DNA from: Clostridia bacterium
GTDB taxonomy: Bacteria; Bacillota; Clostridia; TANB77; CAG-508
Assembly (NCBI GenBank): GCA_017530505.1
Contig: JAFXMI010000009.1
Span: 1-43,623 of the forward strand
DNA: 43,623 bases
Direction: 5' to 3'
The notes under the pieces are model-generated. The model made no database searches. It was not told the origin of the DNA and saw nothing but the letters and a program-made list of their open reading frames with translations. Each line of letters starts with the position of its first letter. The stretch's first letter is position 1. Below, piece by piece: positions 19,687 to 29,021 of this stretch. Made by a program: the position numbers and the translations under genes.

Positions 19687-21834
19687 ATGATTGAGCTTAA
19701 ACTTGATGAGGTAATGTTTGTATTTAATAAAATGAAAGAAGGTTTACCAGGAACAGAAATACAGCAAATAGCAGGGTTTAGTTTAAATAATCAAAAATTA
19801 GTCCGTATAACTAACTATATTTTTTGGGCTCATGGAGACGAACTTAGTAGAGATAGTTATGAAGAAAAGAAGAAATTAAGAATAAGATCTCTTTTGCAAA
19901 ATGGATTTGTAGGTAATCAAGAAAATAGTAATCAGGATTTATTAGACCCTAGTGAGCAAGTTAAACCTAGTGTTCATTTAAAGCCCAAAGATAGAATGAA
20001 TATAAAAAAAGAACAAGAAGAAAGATATATTAGAAATTATATATTTTATTTAGTATGTAATAGATTAGGAATAAAAACGAAGGGAATTGCTGAACTATTG
20101 AATAGTAGCATTGATTCAATTTATTATGGAAAAAATAAAATAGACAAATTGATAGATCATGAAGAGGAAGAAGAATTAGTTAATAAAATTTTTCCTGATG
20201 TTCAAAGAAAAATATATATATTATATTTAATATATAGTAGAAGTGGAATGTCTTTAAATGATATAGCTGAACAGATTCAATTTAATGATTTTTCAGTACT
20301 TTCAAATTTGGTAGATTGGGGAAAAAATAATATAGATCAGGATGAAGCGGAAAGAGAGGTTAATAGAATAATTGTAGCTTTATCATTATCAAAATTAGGA
20401 TTAGATAATGAAACAATACATATAATTTTAAAAAATCTTTATGATTTTAATTTTGAAAGATTATTAAATAGATTAAATACCTATGCTGAAGCTAATAATA
20501 TAGATAATAAAGATGTTTTAGAAATAATAAATAGAATTTGTGATTATTTAAAAGAAGGAAAGTCATTTGAAGAAATAGGTACACAATTAACAGAAGATGG
20601 AGAACAGTCTTTTGCTGAATTTTTAAAAAAAGAACTAAATGGAGTAAACATTCAAGAAACAATTCAAGAGTATAATAAAATACAAGAGTATAATAAAATG
20701 CTTGAAAATATCAGAAAAGCAGAAATAAAAGAAAGAGATGAGGCTGAAAGTGAAGAAAGAAAATTTAGAAAAAAAGGATCTAAAGATTTACAACAAGAAG
20801 AAGATTTGCAAAATTATATTGTATATTTAGCTTGTATAAAGTATTTAAATCATAGAGAAAAAGAAAAGTTTGAAGGAAACAAAGAACAGAAAGATGATTT
20901 AGAAAATCTAATCAAAGAAATAGTTCAAACTTTTTCTAGTGATACTGAAAGAAGAGCAGTGAAAATTTTAGAAAGATTGATGAATATTGGAAATAAAGCA
21001 AATAATGCAACACAACAAGCATACTTAAACTTATTAGCAAGATTAAGGAGTATTTTAGAAGAAGAAGCAGGGAAAATATGCAATAATATATTAAATCATA
21101 AAACTTCTAATGAAGAATTATTAGATAATAAAAGAATTGCAAAATCAAAAATTGCTACAGCAAAAGCTGCAGCAAGAAAAATTGCACAAGACTTTTTAAT
21201 GAAAAAAAAATTATTAGAAGAAGACTATGATAATTTTGGTTTTAAATTATCATACAAAAATAATAAACAAAGTAGAGAGTCTACTGTAAAAAAAGATAGT
21301 AGGAATGAAATAGATGTAGATAATCTAAAAGCTGAATTAATAAGATTACAAAGATTAGCTATGTATAGAATAATTGAAGAAAGAGGGAAAAGAGCAAAAG
21401 AACCTTTTAGTAATGATGGAGCAACAAATAAAGCTCAAGATATTCCTTTTAACCAGATTTATGAAAGACGTAAACAAATAATAAAGGATCAAACAGCTAA
21501 ATACGTAAAGCATACATATTATGCAAACAATGGTGGTGAAGAAGATATTTTTAAAGATTTTATTGATGTAGTTGAAAAACTCCGCGATTGTGGTGTAACA
21601 ATTGATACTGCATCAATTAACACTATAATAGAAATTTATAGAACTCAATCAGGAATAAAATCAAGAATAGATATTAAAGCTATTAAATATTTAATTCAAT
21701 GTGCTTTTAAAGAAAATGGACTTAGAGGAGTAAATTCATTATGTAATTCATTAGGAGAGGTTTTACAAGGAACAGAACTTTATTCAAGTTTAAAAAAGTT
21801 CGAACAAAATAGTAAGATGATAGAAGAAAAATAA
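19687..21834 (+). CDS. Large helical protein with repeated HTH-like segments, function unknown
   Basis: I do not recognise this 715-residue protein. It is cytoplasmic (no signal or membrane helix), highly charged and predicted mostly helical. Three similar units occur near residues 113-150, 174-212 and 226-262. Each has a hydrophobic helix followed by a turn pattern such as RLGIKTKGIAELLNSSIDSI, RSGMSLNDIAEQI and KLGLDNETIHIIL, reminiscent of winged-helix or sigma-region-4 folds. A degenerate duplicated IQEYNKIQEYNKML lies near residues 330-345. The C-terminal half is Lys/Glu/Arg-rich. The start is ATG at 19687, 8 bases after AAGGAG. It is monocistronic from its own promoter. Confidence 0.7.
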   Translation: MIELKLDEVMFVFNKMKEGLPGTEIQQIAGFSLNNQKLVRITNYIFWAHGDELSRDSYEEKKKLRIRSLLQNGFVGNQENSNQDLLDPSEQVKPSVHLKPKDRMNIKKEQEERYIRNYIFYLVCNRLGIKTKGIAELLNSSIDSIYYGKNKIDKLIDHEEEEELVNKIFPDVQRKIYILYLIYSRSGMSLNDIAEQIQFNDFSVLSNLVDWGKNNIDQDEAEREVNRIIVALSLSKLGLDNETIHIILKNLYDFNFERLLNRLNTYAEANNIDNKDVLEIINRICDYLKEGKSFEEIGTQLTEDGEQSFAEFLKKELNGVNIQETIQEYNKIQEYNKMLENIRKAEIKERDEAESEERKFRKKGSKDLQQEEDLQNYIVYLACIKYLNHREKEKFEGNKEQKDDLENLIKEIVQTFSSDTERRAVKILERLMNIGNKANNATQQAYLNLLARLRSILEEEAGKICNNILNHKTSNEELLDNKRIAKSKIATAKAAARKIAQDFLMKKKLLEEDYDNFGFKLSYKNNKQSRESTVKKDSRNEIDVDNLKAELIRLQRLAMYRIIEERGKRAKEPFSNDGATNKAQDIPFNQIYERRKQIIKDQTAKYVKHTYYANNGGEEDIFKDFIDVVEKLRDCGVTIDTASINTIIEIYRTQSGIKSRIDIKAIKYLIQCAFKENGLRGVNSLCNSLGEVLQGTELYSSLKKFEQNSKMIEEK

Positions 21835-21908
21835 GTAATAAATCTTTAAGTGAACTTGAATGTTTATTAGATTTAGGATAGAAATTTACATAACATTGAT
21901 AAAAAGTA

Positions 21909-21937
21909 TTGCAATTATAATGAAATTGTGATATTAT
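21909..21937 (+). promoter_or_regulatory. Promoter of the 89-residue gene
   Basis: TTGCAA (21909-21914) and TATTAT (21932-21937) are separated by 17 bases, 44 bases before the ATG at 21982. Confidence 0.65.
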
Positions 21938-21981
21938 ATAAATAGATTTGTAAAATATAAATTATATTAGGAGGAATAAAA

Positions 21982-22251
21982 ATGGAACTAGATAAGGAAT
22001 TTATAGATGCTCGAGATGATGCTTCAAGAGCTGTTTGGAATATGTTAATTAATAATGGGATACCTAATGACAAGATACATTTATATCATCAACATATTAT
22101 GTCAGGAGTGGTAACTACTGGGGGCTATAGAGAATTAATAATAGAGTGTTCGAATTCACAAGAAAGAATAAATGAAATGATTACTAGAGCAAGTCAAGCT
22201 ATTTTAAGTAATAGGCAAAGAAAGCCTAGAGAAGAACTTCGTGATCGTTAA
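21982..22251 (+). CDS. Small conserved-looking hypothetical protein (89 aa)
   Basis: Not recognised. It is a soluble, acidic N-terminal and basic C-terminal protein with no Cys, signal peptide or membrane helix; its C-terminus (RQRKPREELRDR) is strongly charged. It has a consensus promoter, AGGAGG ribosome site (TTAGGAGGA) and a good terminator, so it is very probably a real single-gene unit. The pattern HLYHQHIMSG may form a metal or ligand site, but that is a guess. Confidence 0.7.
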   Translation: MELDKEFIDARDDASRAVWNMLINNGIPNDKIHLYHQHIMSGVVTTGGYRELIIECSNSQERINEMITRASQAILSNRQRKPREELRDR

Positions 22252-22265
22252 ATATAGTAATTTAT

Positions 22266-22309
22266 AAAAAGATTTAAGTTAAATTTATAACTTGAATCCT
22301 TTTTATTTT
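22266..22309. terminator. Bidirectional terminator between the 89-aa gene and tmcAL
   Basis: AAAAAGATTTAAGTT (22266-22280) pairs with AACTTGAATCCTTTTT (22289-22304), with one G-T pair, and has T runs on both strands' 3' sides. It can end both convergent transcripts. Confidence 0.75.
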
Positions 22310-22336
22310 GTCTAAAACTTTTTTGAACCTTATGGA

Positions 22337-22369
22337 CTACAATATAAAAGTATTACTTTTATATTGTAG
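22337..22369. other. Perfect 14-bp hairpin near the tmcAL 3' end
   Basis: CTACAATATAAAAG (22337-22350) pairs perfectly with CTTTTATATTGTAG (22356-22369) around a 5-base loop. No T run follows directly on either strand. It may be an accessory terminator hairpin or a 3' RNA-stability element for the minus-strand gene. Confidence 0.5.
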
Positions 22370-22399
22370 TATTAATATGCTTTTTTATAAAATATTTGA

Positions 22400-23632
22400 T
22401 TATTTTATTTCAACTATTTTATGAGTATAATCCAAGTTTGCTAGTCCAGAATTTGAGCCATAGCCTAAAGTATATATATTTGTAGCTAAAATATCTTTTG
22501 ATATCATATTTTTAAGCATTGGATCAAAATTTGTTTCCATAAATTTTTTTAAGGAAATAATTATCTTAAGTTTAGAATTATTTGAAGCAATTGCAGAAAT
22601 AATTCTTTTTCCATGTTTATTAAAACCTAGTACTCTAATATAAGGAGTAACTCTTTTAGATATATTAATATCTCTTTGCTTAATTCCTAGTAAACTATAA
22701 AGTAAAATTCTACGTATTCTAGTTTCGGCATATCGTTTTGTTTTTATATTAAGAAGAAGTGTTTCTAAATTTGATGAATTATTAGCTGCTTCTTTTATCC
22801 TAAATTCAAGTCCTTCAGATACATCTGGTAAATTAGAAATTTCTTGTACAGTCATTCTTCTTAAATTATATAAAATTTCTTTTTCGAAAACAGATAAATT
22901 TTTTATTAGTTCTTTATTTTTCATTTTTTGTTCTAAAAGATCGTAAGTTTCATAAGGAACAACATAATGTATATTTTTATTTTGTTCAATCATAGTTCTA
23001 ATAGCAGTTGCGCTTGCAATACCATTTTTAACTGTATTACTATTATATTCACTATAATCTCTTTTCATAGTAATTGGTTTAATTGTACTTTTATATTTCT
23101 TTAAAGCTTTTAAATATTCGATAGCTAAAATATTATTTGAACCTTGTAAAATCTCTTTATATTTTTGAGATGAACCAAAATACATTGATGTAGCAAGTTC
23201 ACGAGCTTTTGCGTATGAAAGTCCTGATTTTAATTGTTTTGATATTAAACTTGAAAACTCTTTAGGTTCTTTATAAAGAAATGAAGCTATTTCATTTAAT
23301 GGTTCAATTTTACCTATTTCAGAGCCAAATGAGATGTAATCAACAATTCCAAGAGAATTAAAGATTTTTATTGCACCATTTGCAAAATTCTCTGCACTTG
23401 AAATTGCATATAGTGTAGGTAATTCTATTACTAAATCGATTCCAGATTTTAAAGCCATTTCAGCCCTTGTCCATTTATCTACTAAAGCGGTATCGCCCCT
23501 TTGAGTAAAATTACCACTCATAATTGCTATTGTAAAAGAAGTCTTTGTAAGTTGTTTTGAATAGTTTAAATGGTGTAAATGTCCATTATGAAATGGATTA
23601 TATTCAGATACAATACCTAAAATCTCATTCAA
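22400..23632 (-). CDS. tmcAL: tRNA(Met) cytidine acetate ligase TmcAL (YlbM family)
   Basis: TmcAL activates acetate with ATP and acetylates the wobble cytidine (C34) of elongator tRNA-Met. The 410 residues start with the nucleotidyltransferase fold and HxGH motif (H15 to H18 in EYNPFHNGHLHHL). SGNFTQRGDTALVDKW follows, and then the family's helical C-terminal half. The length equals typical TmcAL. The start is TTG at 23632, preceded by a GGTGGTGAT box. It is transcribed divergently from rnhA, 91 bases apart. Confidence 0.92.
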   Translation of the reverse strand: MNEILGIVSEYNPFHNGHLHHLNYSKQLTKTSFTIAIMSGNFTQRGDTALVDKWTRAEMALKSGIDLVIELPTLYAISSAENFANGAIKIFNSLGIVDYISFGSEIGKIEPLNEIASFLYKEPKEFSSLISKQLKSGLSYAKARELATSMYFGSSQKYKEILQGSNNILAIEYLKALKKYKSTIKPITMKRDYSEYNSNTVKNGIASATAIRTMIEQNKNIHYVVPYETYDLLEQKMKNKELIKNLSVFEKEILYNLRRMTVQEISNLPDVSEGLEFRIKEAANNSSNLETLLLNIKTKRYAETRIRRILLYSLLGIKQRDINISKRVTPYIRVLGFNKHGKRIISAIASNNSKLKIIISLKKFMETNFDPMLKNMISKDILATNIYTLGYGSNSGLANLDYTHKIVEIK

Positions 23633-23651
23633 ATAAAATCACCACCCTATA

Positions 23652-23680
23652 TTGTAAAAATTAAAATTAATTGATATAAT
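23652..23680 (+). promoter_or_regulatory. Promoter of the rnhA-coaE-queA-tgt operon
   Basis: TTGTAA (23652-23657) and TATAAT (23675-23680) are separated by 17 bases, 43 bases before the rnhA ATG. This strong promoter argues that rnhA is actively expressed despite its interrupted frame. Confidence 0.75.
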
Positions 23681-23723
23681 AATATCATATATAAAAAAAA
23701 AAAACAATGCAAAGGGAAATCTA

Positions 23724-24159
23724 ATGAAAAAAGTTATTATTTATACTGATGGTGCATGTTCTTGTAATCCTGGCCCACGGTGGTTGGGGAGCTATATTAA
23801 TATATGGAGATGTAAAAAAAGAAATTTCTGGCTCAAAAAAAGAAACTACAAATAATGTTATGGAAATTACTGCTGTTTTAGAAGCTTTAAAATTATTAAA
23901 AGAATCTTGTGAAGTTGAGATTTATAGTGATAGTGCTTATGTGGTAAATACTTTTAATAAAGGTTGGATTCATAATTGGCAACAAAATAATTGGAAAACT
24001 TCTTCTAAAGAACCTGTTAAAAATAAAGAACTTTGGGAGGAATTATTAGGTTTAACTAAAAATCATAAAGTAAGTTTTATTAAAGTAAAAGGTCATAGTA
24101 CAGATGACCTTAATAATAGATGTGATTTTTTAGCAACTTCTGCAATAAAAATGATTTAA
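23724..24159 (+). CDS. rnhA: Ribonuclease HI, requires +1 frameshift at CGG
   Basis: RNase HI cleaves the RNA strand of RNA-DNA hybrids. The gene starts at ATG 23724 after AAAGGGA. The first 18 codons encode [18 protein letters not shown]. The next zero-frame codon is CGG (23778-23780), after which that frame stops 25 codons later. Skipping C23778 gives [11 protein letters not shown] and an intact 144-residue protein, close to the usual 145-155. The catalytic residues are all present: D9 (YTDGA), the Glu of [12 protein letters not shown], the Asp of YSDSAYV, and the His and Asp of [14 protein letters not shown]. Selection has thus kept both halves intact. Apart from the single base, nothing looks like decay. 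It is read as a functional frameshifted gene; a sequencing error is the alternative. Confidence 0.85.
23778..23780 (+). other. In-frame CGG at +1 frameshift site 1 (rnhA)
   Basis: The context is CCA-CGG-T. Reading CCA then GGT (skipping C23778) restores the RNase H Gly-Gly-Trp-Gly segment after Asn-Pro-Gly-Pro. No strong Shine-Dalgarno-like stimulator lies just upstream. Confidence 0.8.
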
Positions 24160-24177
24160 TTTGAAAGGATAATGTAT

Positions 24178-24778
24178 ATGCTAATAATAGGAATAACTGG
24201 AAATTCTGGTTCACGGAAAATCAACTGTATGTAAATTAATTTCTAAAATTGCAGACGCAAAAATTATTGATGCTGATGAAATTGCTAAAAATATGGATTA
24301 TCCAAATTCTGAATATGTTACTGAAATATCAAAGTTATTTGGAGATAAAGTATTAGATACAATTGGAAGTTTAAATAGAAAAAAATTAGCAAATCTAATC
24401 TTTAATAATTTTGATAATAAATTAGAACTTGATAAAATTACCTTTAAATTTGTTGTTCAAGAAATATTAAGAATTATAGAGAAATGTGATGAAACTGGGG
24501 AAAAAATTGTTTTACTTGATGTTCCACTTTTATATGAATCAAACCTAAATAAAAAATGTGACATTGTAATTTCAGTTGTAGCTAGCACAAATAATAAATT
24601 GGAGAGAATAAAAGTAAGAGACAAAATTGATGATAAAACAGCCAAATTAAGGTTATCTATTCAGAAAGATGATGATTTTTATTATAGAAATTCTGATATT
24701 GTTATTGAAAATAATGGGAATTTAGAATTATTACAAAAAAATATAGAAAGGATTTTACTTAAATTTAAAATAAAATGA
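24178..24778 (+). CDS. coaE: Dephospho-CoA kinase, requires +1 frameshift at CGG
   Basis: CoaE phosphorylates dephospho-CoA, the last and normally essential step of coenzyme A synthesis. From ATG 24178 (8 bases after AAAGGA) the first 12 codons read [12 protein letters not shown]. The next codon is CGG (24214-24216), and the zero frame ends at TAA six codons on. Skipping C24214 gives GKST, completing the Walker A loop GNSGSGKST and a 199-residue protein of normal length. DADEIAKN and the later [11 protein letters not shown] are family signatures. The stop overlaps the queA ATG (ATGA) and queA has no obvious ribosome site, so queA translation probably depends on ribosomes that shifted frame here. 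There is no second coaE in the window. Confidence 0.86.
24214..24216 (+). other. In-frame CGG at +1 frameshift site 2 (coaE)
   Basis: The context is TCA-CGG-A. Skipping C24214 gives TCA-GGA, the Ser-Gly of the ATP-binding P-loop, so the shifted reading is unambiguous. Confidence 0.85.
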
Positions 24779-25797
24779 AAGTTGAAGAATTTAATTATGA
24801 ATTGCCAAAAGAATTAATTGCACAAACACCTTATAATAAAAGAGATGAAGCAAGATTAATGGTATTAGATAGAAAAACTAAAACATTTGAACATAAAGTT
24901 TTTAGAGATATTATCGATTATTTAAATAAAGGAGATTGCTTAGTAATTAATGATACAAAAGTAATACCAGCAAGAATTTTTGGGAAAAAAGAAACAGGAG
25001 CTAATGTTGAATTTTTACTTTTAAAAAGACTAGAAGGAGATGATTGGGAAGCAATGGTACGTCCTGGAAATAAATTAAAACCAGGAACAAAGGTACTATT
25101 TGGAGATGGAATATTAAAAGCTCAAATTTTAGATGTTTTTGAAGGTGGTAACAGAAGAGTAAAATTTGAATATAAAGGAATTTTTAATGAAATTTTAGAT
25201 CAAATTGGATTAATGCCTCTTCCACCATATATTAAAGAAAAATTAAAAGATAAAAGTAAATATCAAACAGTTTATGCCAAATATGATGGATCTAGTGCTG
25301 CTCCTACAGCTGGTTTACATTTTACTAATGAATTATTAGAAAAAATAAAAGATAAGGGTATTGAAATTGCAAAAGTGACTCTTCATATTGGTATAGGGAC
25401 ATTTAGACCTGTTAAGGTAGAGAACGTTGAAGATCATAAGATGCATTCAGAACATTATTATATAAAAAAAGATGATGCTAATAAAATAAATTTAGCAAAA
25501 CAAACTGGTCATAGGGTTATATCTGTTGGAACAACGTCTTGTAGAGTATTAGAATCTGTTTCAAATGAACAAGGTTTAGTACATGAGGCTGAAGGAGATA
25601 CTGATATTTTTATTTATCCAGGCTATAAATTCAAGTGTATTGATTCTCTTATTACAAATTTTCATTTACCCGAATCTACTCTTATTATGTTAGTTTCAAG
25701 TTTAGCTGGGAGAGATTTTGTATTTAAAGCATATAATGAAGCTGTAAAAAAAAAATATAAATTTTTCAGTTTTGGTGATGCAATGATTATTATTTAA
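24775..25797 (+). CDS. queA: S-adenosylmethionine:tRNA ribosyltransferase-isomerase
   Basis: QueA transfers and isomerises the ribosyl group of SAM onto 7-aminomethyl-7-deazaguanine in tRNA, giving epoxyqueuosine. The 340 residues match the family length. They contain the N-terminal [38 protein letters not shown], and the signature [12 protein letters not shown], followed by [10 protein letters not shown]. It overlaps the coaE stop by 4 bases with no clear ribosome site of its own, so translational coupling is likely. tgt follows 24 bases on, completing two adjacent queuosine steps. Confidence 0.96.
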   Translation: MKVEEFNYELPKELIAQTPYNKRDEARLMVLDRKTKTFEHKVFRDIIDYLNKGDCLVINDTKVIPARIFGKKETGANVEFLLLKRLEGDDWEAMVRPGNKLKPGTKVLFGDGILKAQILDVFEGGNRRVKFEYKGIFNEILDQIGLMPLPPYIKEKLKDKSKYQTVYAKYDGSSAAPTAGLHFTNELLEKIKDKGIEIAKVTLHIGIGTFRPVKVENVEDHKMHSEHYYIKKDDANKINLAKQTGHRVISVGTTSCRVLESVSNEQGLVHEAEGDTDIFIYPGYKFKCIDSLITNFHLPESTLIMLVSSLAGRDFVFKAYNEAVKKKYKFFSFGDAMIII

Positions 25798-26955
<1,158 letters not shown>

Positions 26956-26958
26956 GTA

Positions 26959-28461
26959 ATGAATTTAGAAGAAAGTAATGAGTTTCAAAAAAATCAAAAT
27001 AAAAATGAAGTAAATAAGAAAATATTATTAATTTCAATATTTTTTTGTGCTATTTTGATATTTATTTTAATTTTAGCAATTTTTTATATTAGATATAAAG
27101 ATTCTTTAGAACTTAAATTTTATATAGATGGAGTGCAAAAAAATATAAGTAAAACCTTATTTATAAATCAAAATGACGTTGATTATGTTAATATTAAAGA
27201 ATTTTCTGAAATGCTGGGATATACTTATACTAAAGGAGAATATCAAAAGTATAATGAAAATGAAGATAGTTGCTATATTAATAATGATTTTGAAGTTGTT
27301 GCAATAACGGCAGATTTAAATTATTTTACAAAGTATATACAAGTAAAAAATGGTTCTGATGTAACAACAGAAGCAGGTCCTTTTGGAACTAATATTAGTG
27401 TTAAATCTCAAAATGGAAAATCTAATACTTTTCATATTGAAAAACCAGTAAAATTAATTAATGATCAATTATATATACCATTTGATTTATTAACAGATGC
27501 TTATAATGTTTCTGTAGATTTAAAAGAACAAAATAGAATTAAAATTTATACATTACCATTTCTATTTAAGAATTATATGAAAATTGCTGGAACATTAGGT
27601 TATAATTCAATAAGCGGAATATACGAAAACATTAGAGCTATCCCATATAATTTATTAGTTGTTGGAAATAATGGATTGTATGGTGTTGTTGATTTTTCTC
27701 AAAATAATAAGCAAATATTAAGTGTAAAATATGAAAATTTAGAGTTTATACAAAATTCACAAGAATTTTTTATGAGTGCAGATAGTACAGTTGGTTTATT
27801 AGATAAAAACGGAAAAACAATAATTAAACCAATGGAATATGATGAAATTTCAATCTTAGATGAGGTTAAGCAATTATATTTAGTTAATAAAGATGGAAAA
27901 TATGGTGTATTAAATAGAAGTGGTGATATTATAGTACATGTTGATTATGATAGAATTGGATTAAAAAATATAAATGATTTTGGTAATAATATTGAAGATA
28001 TTAGGAATCCAAACCTTTTGTTTGATGAGTGTATAGTTGTTGGTGCTAATTCTAAATATGGCTTATTTGATACTGACGGAAAAGAATTACTTAAAACAAA
28101 TTATGAAACATTTGGATATAATACTTCTTCAATGGATATTTCGGGTGAGTCTAGTGTTTTAATTATTCCTGAAGAAGTTGGAATTAGAGGAATTGTTGTT
28201 TGTTATGATGGTTTATATGGGATTTATGATGTAAATGTTAAAAATTTAGTTATTCCATGTGCTTGTAGTAGAATATATTCAATTACGAAATTAGGAACTA
28301 CAACATATTATATGGAGTTTAATGGTGAGCAAATTGATTTATATAATTATATTGTTACAAATAATATAAAGAGTGTTGAAAAAGAAAATACACAAAACAA
28401 TGTTGAAGAAGATATATTTGATGAAATTATTGATGATGAATTTGAAGATGATATAGAATAA
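26959..28461 (+). CDS. Membrane-anchored WG-repeat protein with stalk-like domain
   Basis: Specific function unknown. The 500 residues have a cytoplasmic N-terminus (1-21), one membrane helix (about 22-45), and an extracellular domain (about 55-190) resembling copper-amine-oxidase N-like/stalk modules. A series of WG-type repeats follows from about 235 onward: NGLYGVVDFSQ, VGLLDKNGKTIIKP, KYGVLNRSGDIIVHVDYD and KYGLFDTDGKELLKTNYE. The last 30 residues are very acidic. It starts 3 bases after tgt with an AGGGGGAT ribosome site, so it is co-transcribed. It may be a cell-surface scaffold or binding protein. Confidence 0.78.
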   Translation: MNLEESNEFQKNQNKNEVNKKILLISIFFCAILIFILILAIFYIRYKDSLELKFYIDGVQKNISKTLFINQNDVDYVNIKEFSEMLGYTYTKGEYQKYNENEDSCYINNDFEVVAITADLNYFTKYIQVKNGSDVTTEAGPFGTNISVKSQNGKSNTFHIEKPVKLINDQLYIPFDLLTDAYNVSVDLKEQNRIKIYTLPFLFKNYMKIAGTLGYNSISGIYENIRAIPYNLLVVGNNGLYGVVDFSQNNKQILSVKYENLEFIQNSQEFFMSADSTVGLLDKNGKTIIKPMEYDEISILDEVKQLYLVNKDGKYGVLNRSGDIIVHVDYDRIGLKNINDFGNNIEDIRNPNLLFDECIVVGANSKYGLFDTDGKELLKTNYETFGYNTSSMDISGESSVLIIPEEVGIRGIVVCYDGLYGIYDVNVKNLVIPCACSRIYSITKLGTTTYYMEFNGEQIDLYNYIVTNNIKSVEKENTQNNVEEDIFDEIIDDEFEDDIE

Positions 28462-28480
28462 CTTGAAAATTTTTAAAAAC

Positions 28481-28526
28481 TATATATGATAAAGCGAGTC
28501 TATTTAGGCTCGCTTTATCATATATA
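28481..28526 (+). terminator. Strong hairpin after the WG-repeat gene
   Basis: An 18-bp perfect stem (28481-28498 with 28509-28526, TATATATGATAAAGCGAG on the left) encloses a 10-base loop. No clear T run follows, so it may be an attenuating or processing hairpin rather than a complete terminator. Confidence 0.6.
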
Positions 28527-28587
28527 TAAATAAAAAAGAAAGATACTAAAACTATTAATTAAAAGTGTCTTGGAAAGGATTATAAAA

Positions 28588-28946
28588 ATGAATTTTAAAA
28601 TTTTTATGAAAAGCTTTTTTATTTCTGTCGGTATAACATTAGTATTAATTTTAATACTATCAATTTTACTTGCAAAAACTTCCTTAAATGAAAATATTAT
28701 TCCAACACGGAATTATATTTATTTCTTCAATTAGCCTTTTAGTAGGTGGTTTTCTTATTGGTAAAAATATTAAAACAAATGGTATCGTTTATGGTGCAGT
28801 TTACGGTTTAATTTATATGTTATTATTATATTTTGTTTCTAGTTTATTAAATTTAAATTTTATTATTAACTTTCAAACTTTGTTTATGATTATAGGTGGA
28901 GTTTTACGGAGGTATGATAGGAGGAATTTTAGGAGTAAATTTATAA
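28588..28946 (+). CDS. TIGR04086-type small membrane protein, requires two +1 frameshifts at CGG
   Basis: This small multi-helix membrane protein belongs to a family usually encoded between tgt/yajC and secDF in Clostridia; its function is unknown. From ATG 28588 (after GGAAAGGAT) 40 codons lead to CGG at 28708-28710, and the zero frame stops 8 codons later. Skipping C28708 restores 66 codons (GIIFISSISLLVGGFLIGK and onward). A second in-frame CGG follows at 28907-28909. Skipping C28907 gives GGMIGGILGVNL and a stop at 28944-28946. The result is a 118-residue protein with four hydrophobic helices and a glycine-rich C-terminus, as expected for the family. If the second shift failed, the protein would end in the basic tail RRYDRRNFRSK. 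Confidence 0.8.
28708..28710 (+). other. In-frame CGG at +1 frameshift site 3
   Basis: The context is ACA-CGG-A. Skipping C28708 gives ACA-GGA and opens the second membrane helix; the zero frame meets TAG eight codons later. Confidence 0.8.
28907..28909 (+). other. In-frame CGG at +1 frameshift site 4, same gene as site 3
   Basis: The context is TTA-CGG-A. Skipping C28907 continues a glycine-rich helix (GGVLGGMIGGILG). A GGTGG stretch lies about 10 bases upstream, which could act as a weak Shine-Dalgarno-like stimulator; the other four sites lack one. Confidence 0.78.
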
Positions 28947-28962
28947 AAAATACTAAAAATAG

Positions 28963-28991
28963 TTGATATTTTTATTTTTTTAATATAAAAT
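28963..28991 (+). promoter_or_regulatory. Candidate promoter for secD-secF
   Basis: TTGATA (28963-28968) and TAAAAT (28986-28991) are spaced by 17 bases and begin after the frameshift-corrected stop at 28946. Confidence 0.55.
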
Positions 28992-29021
28992 CAAAACGAC
29001 AAATATTAGGAGGAAAAAAAG

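Noticed and set aside
23724-24778. rnhA and coaE as ordinary pseudogenes
   Set aside because: Each has one single-base change in the same context, otherwise intact catalytic motifs, a consensus promoter and good ribosome sites; CoaE is normally essential. Decay would leave varied lesions.
28891-28906. A prfB-like Shine-Dalgarno-stimulated frameshift
   Set aside because: A GGTGG stretch lies upstream of site 4, but the other four sites lack any such element and none involves a stop codon at the shift site.
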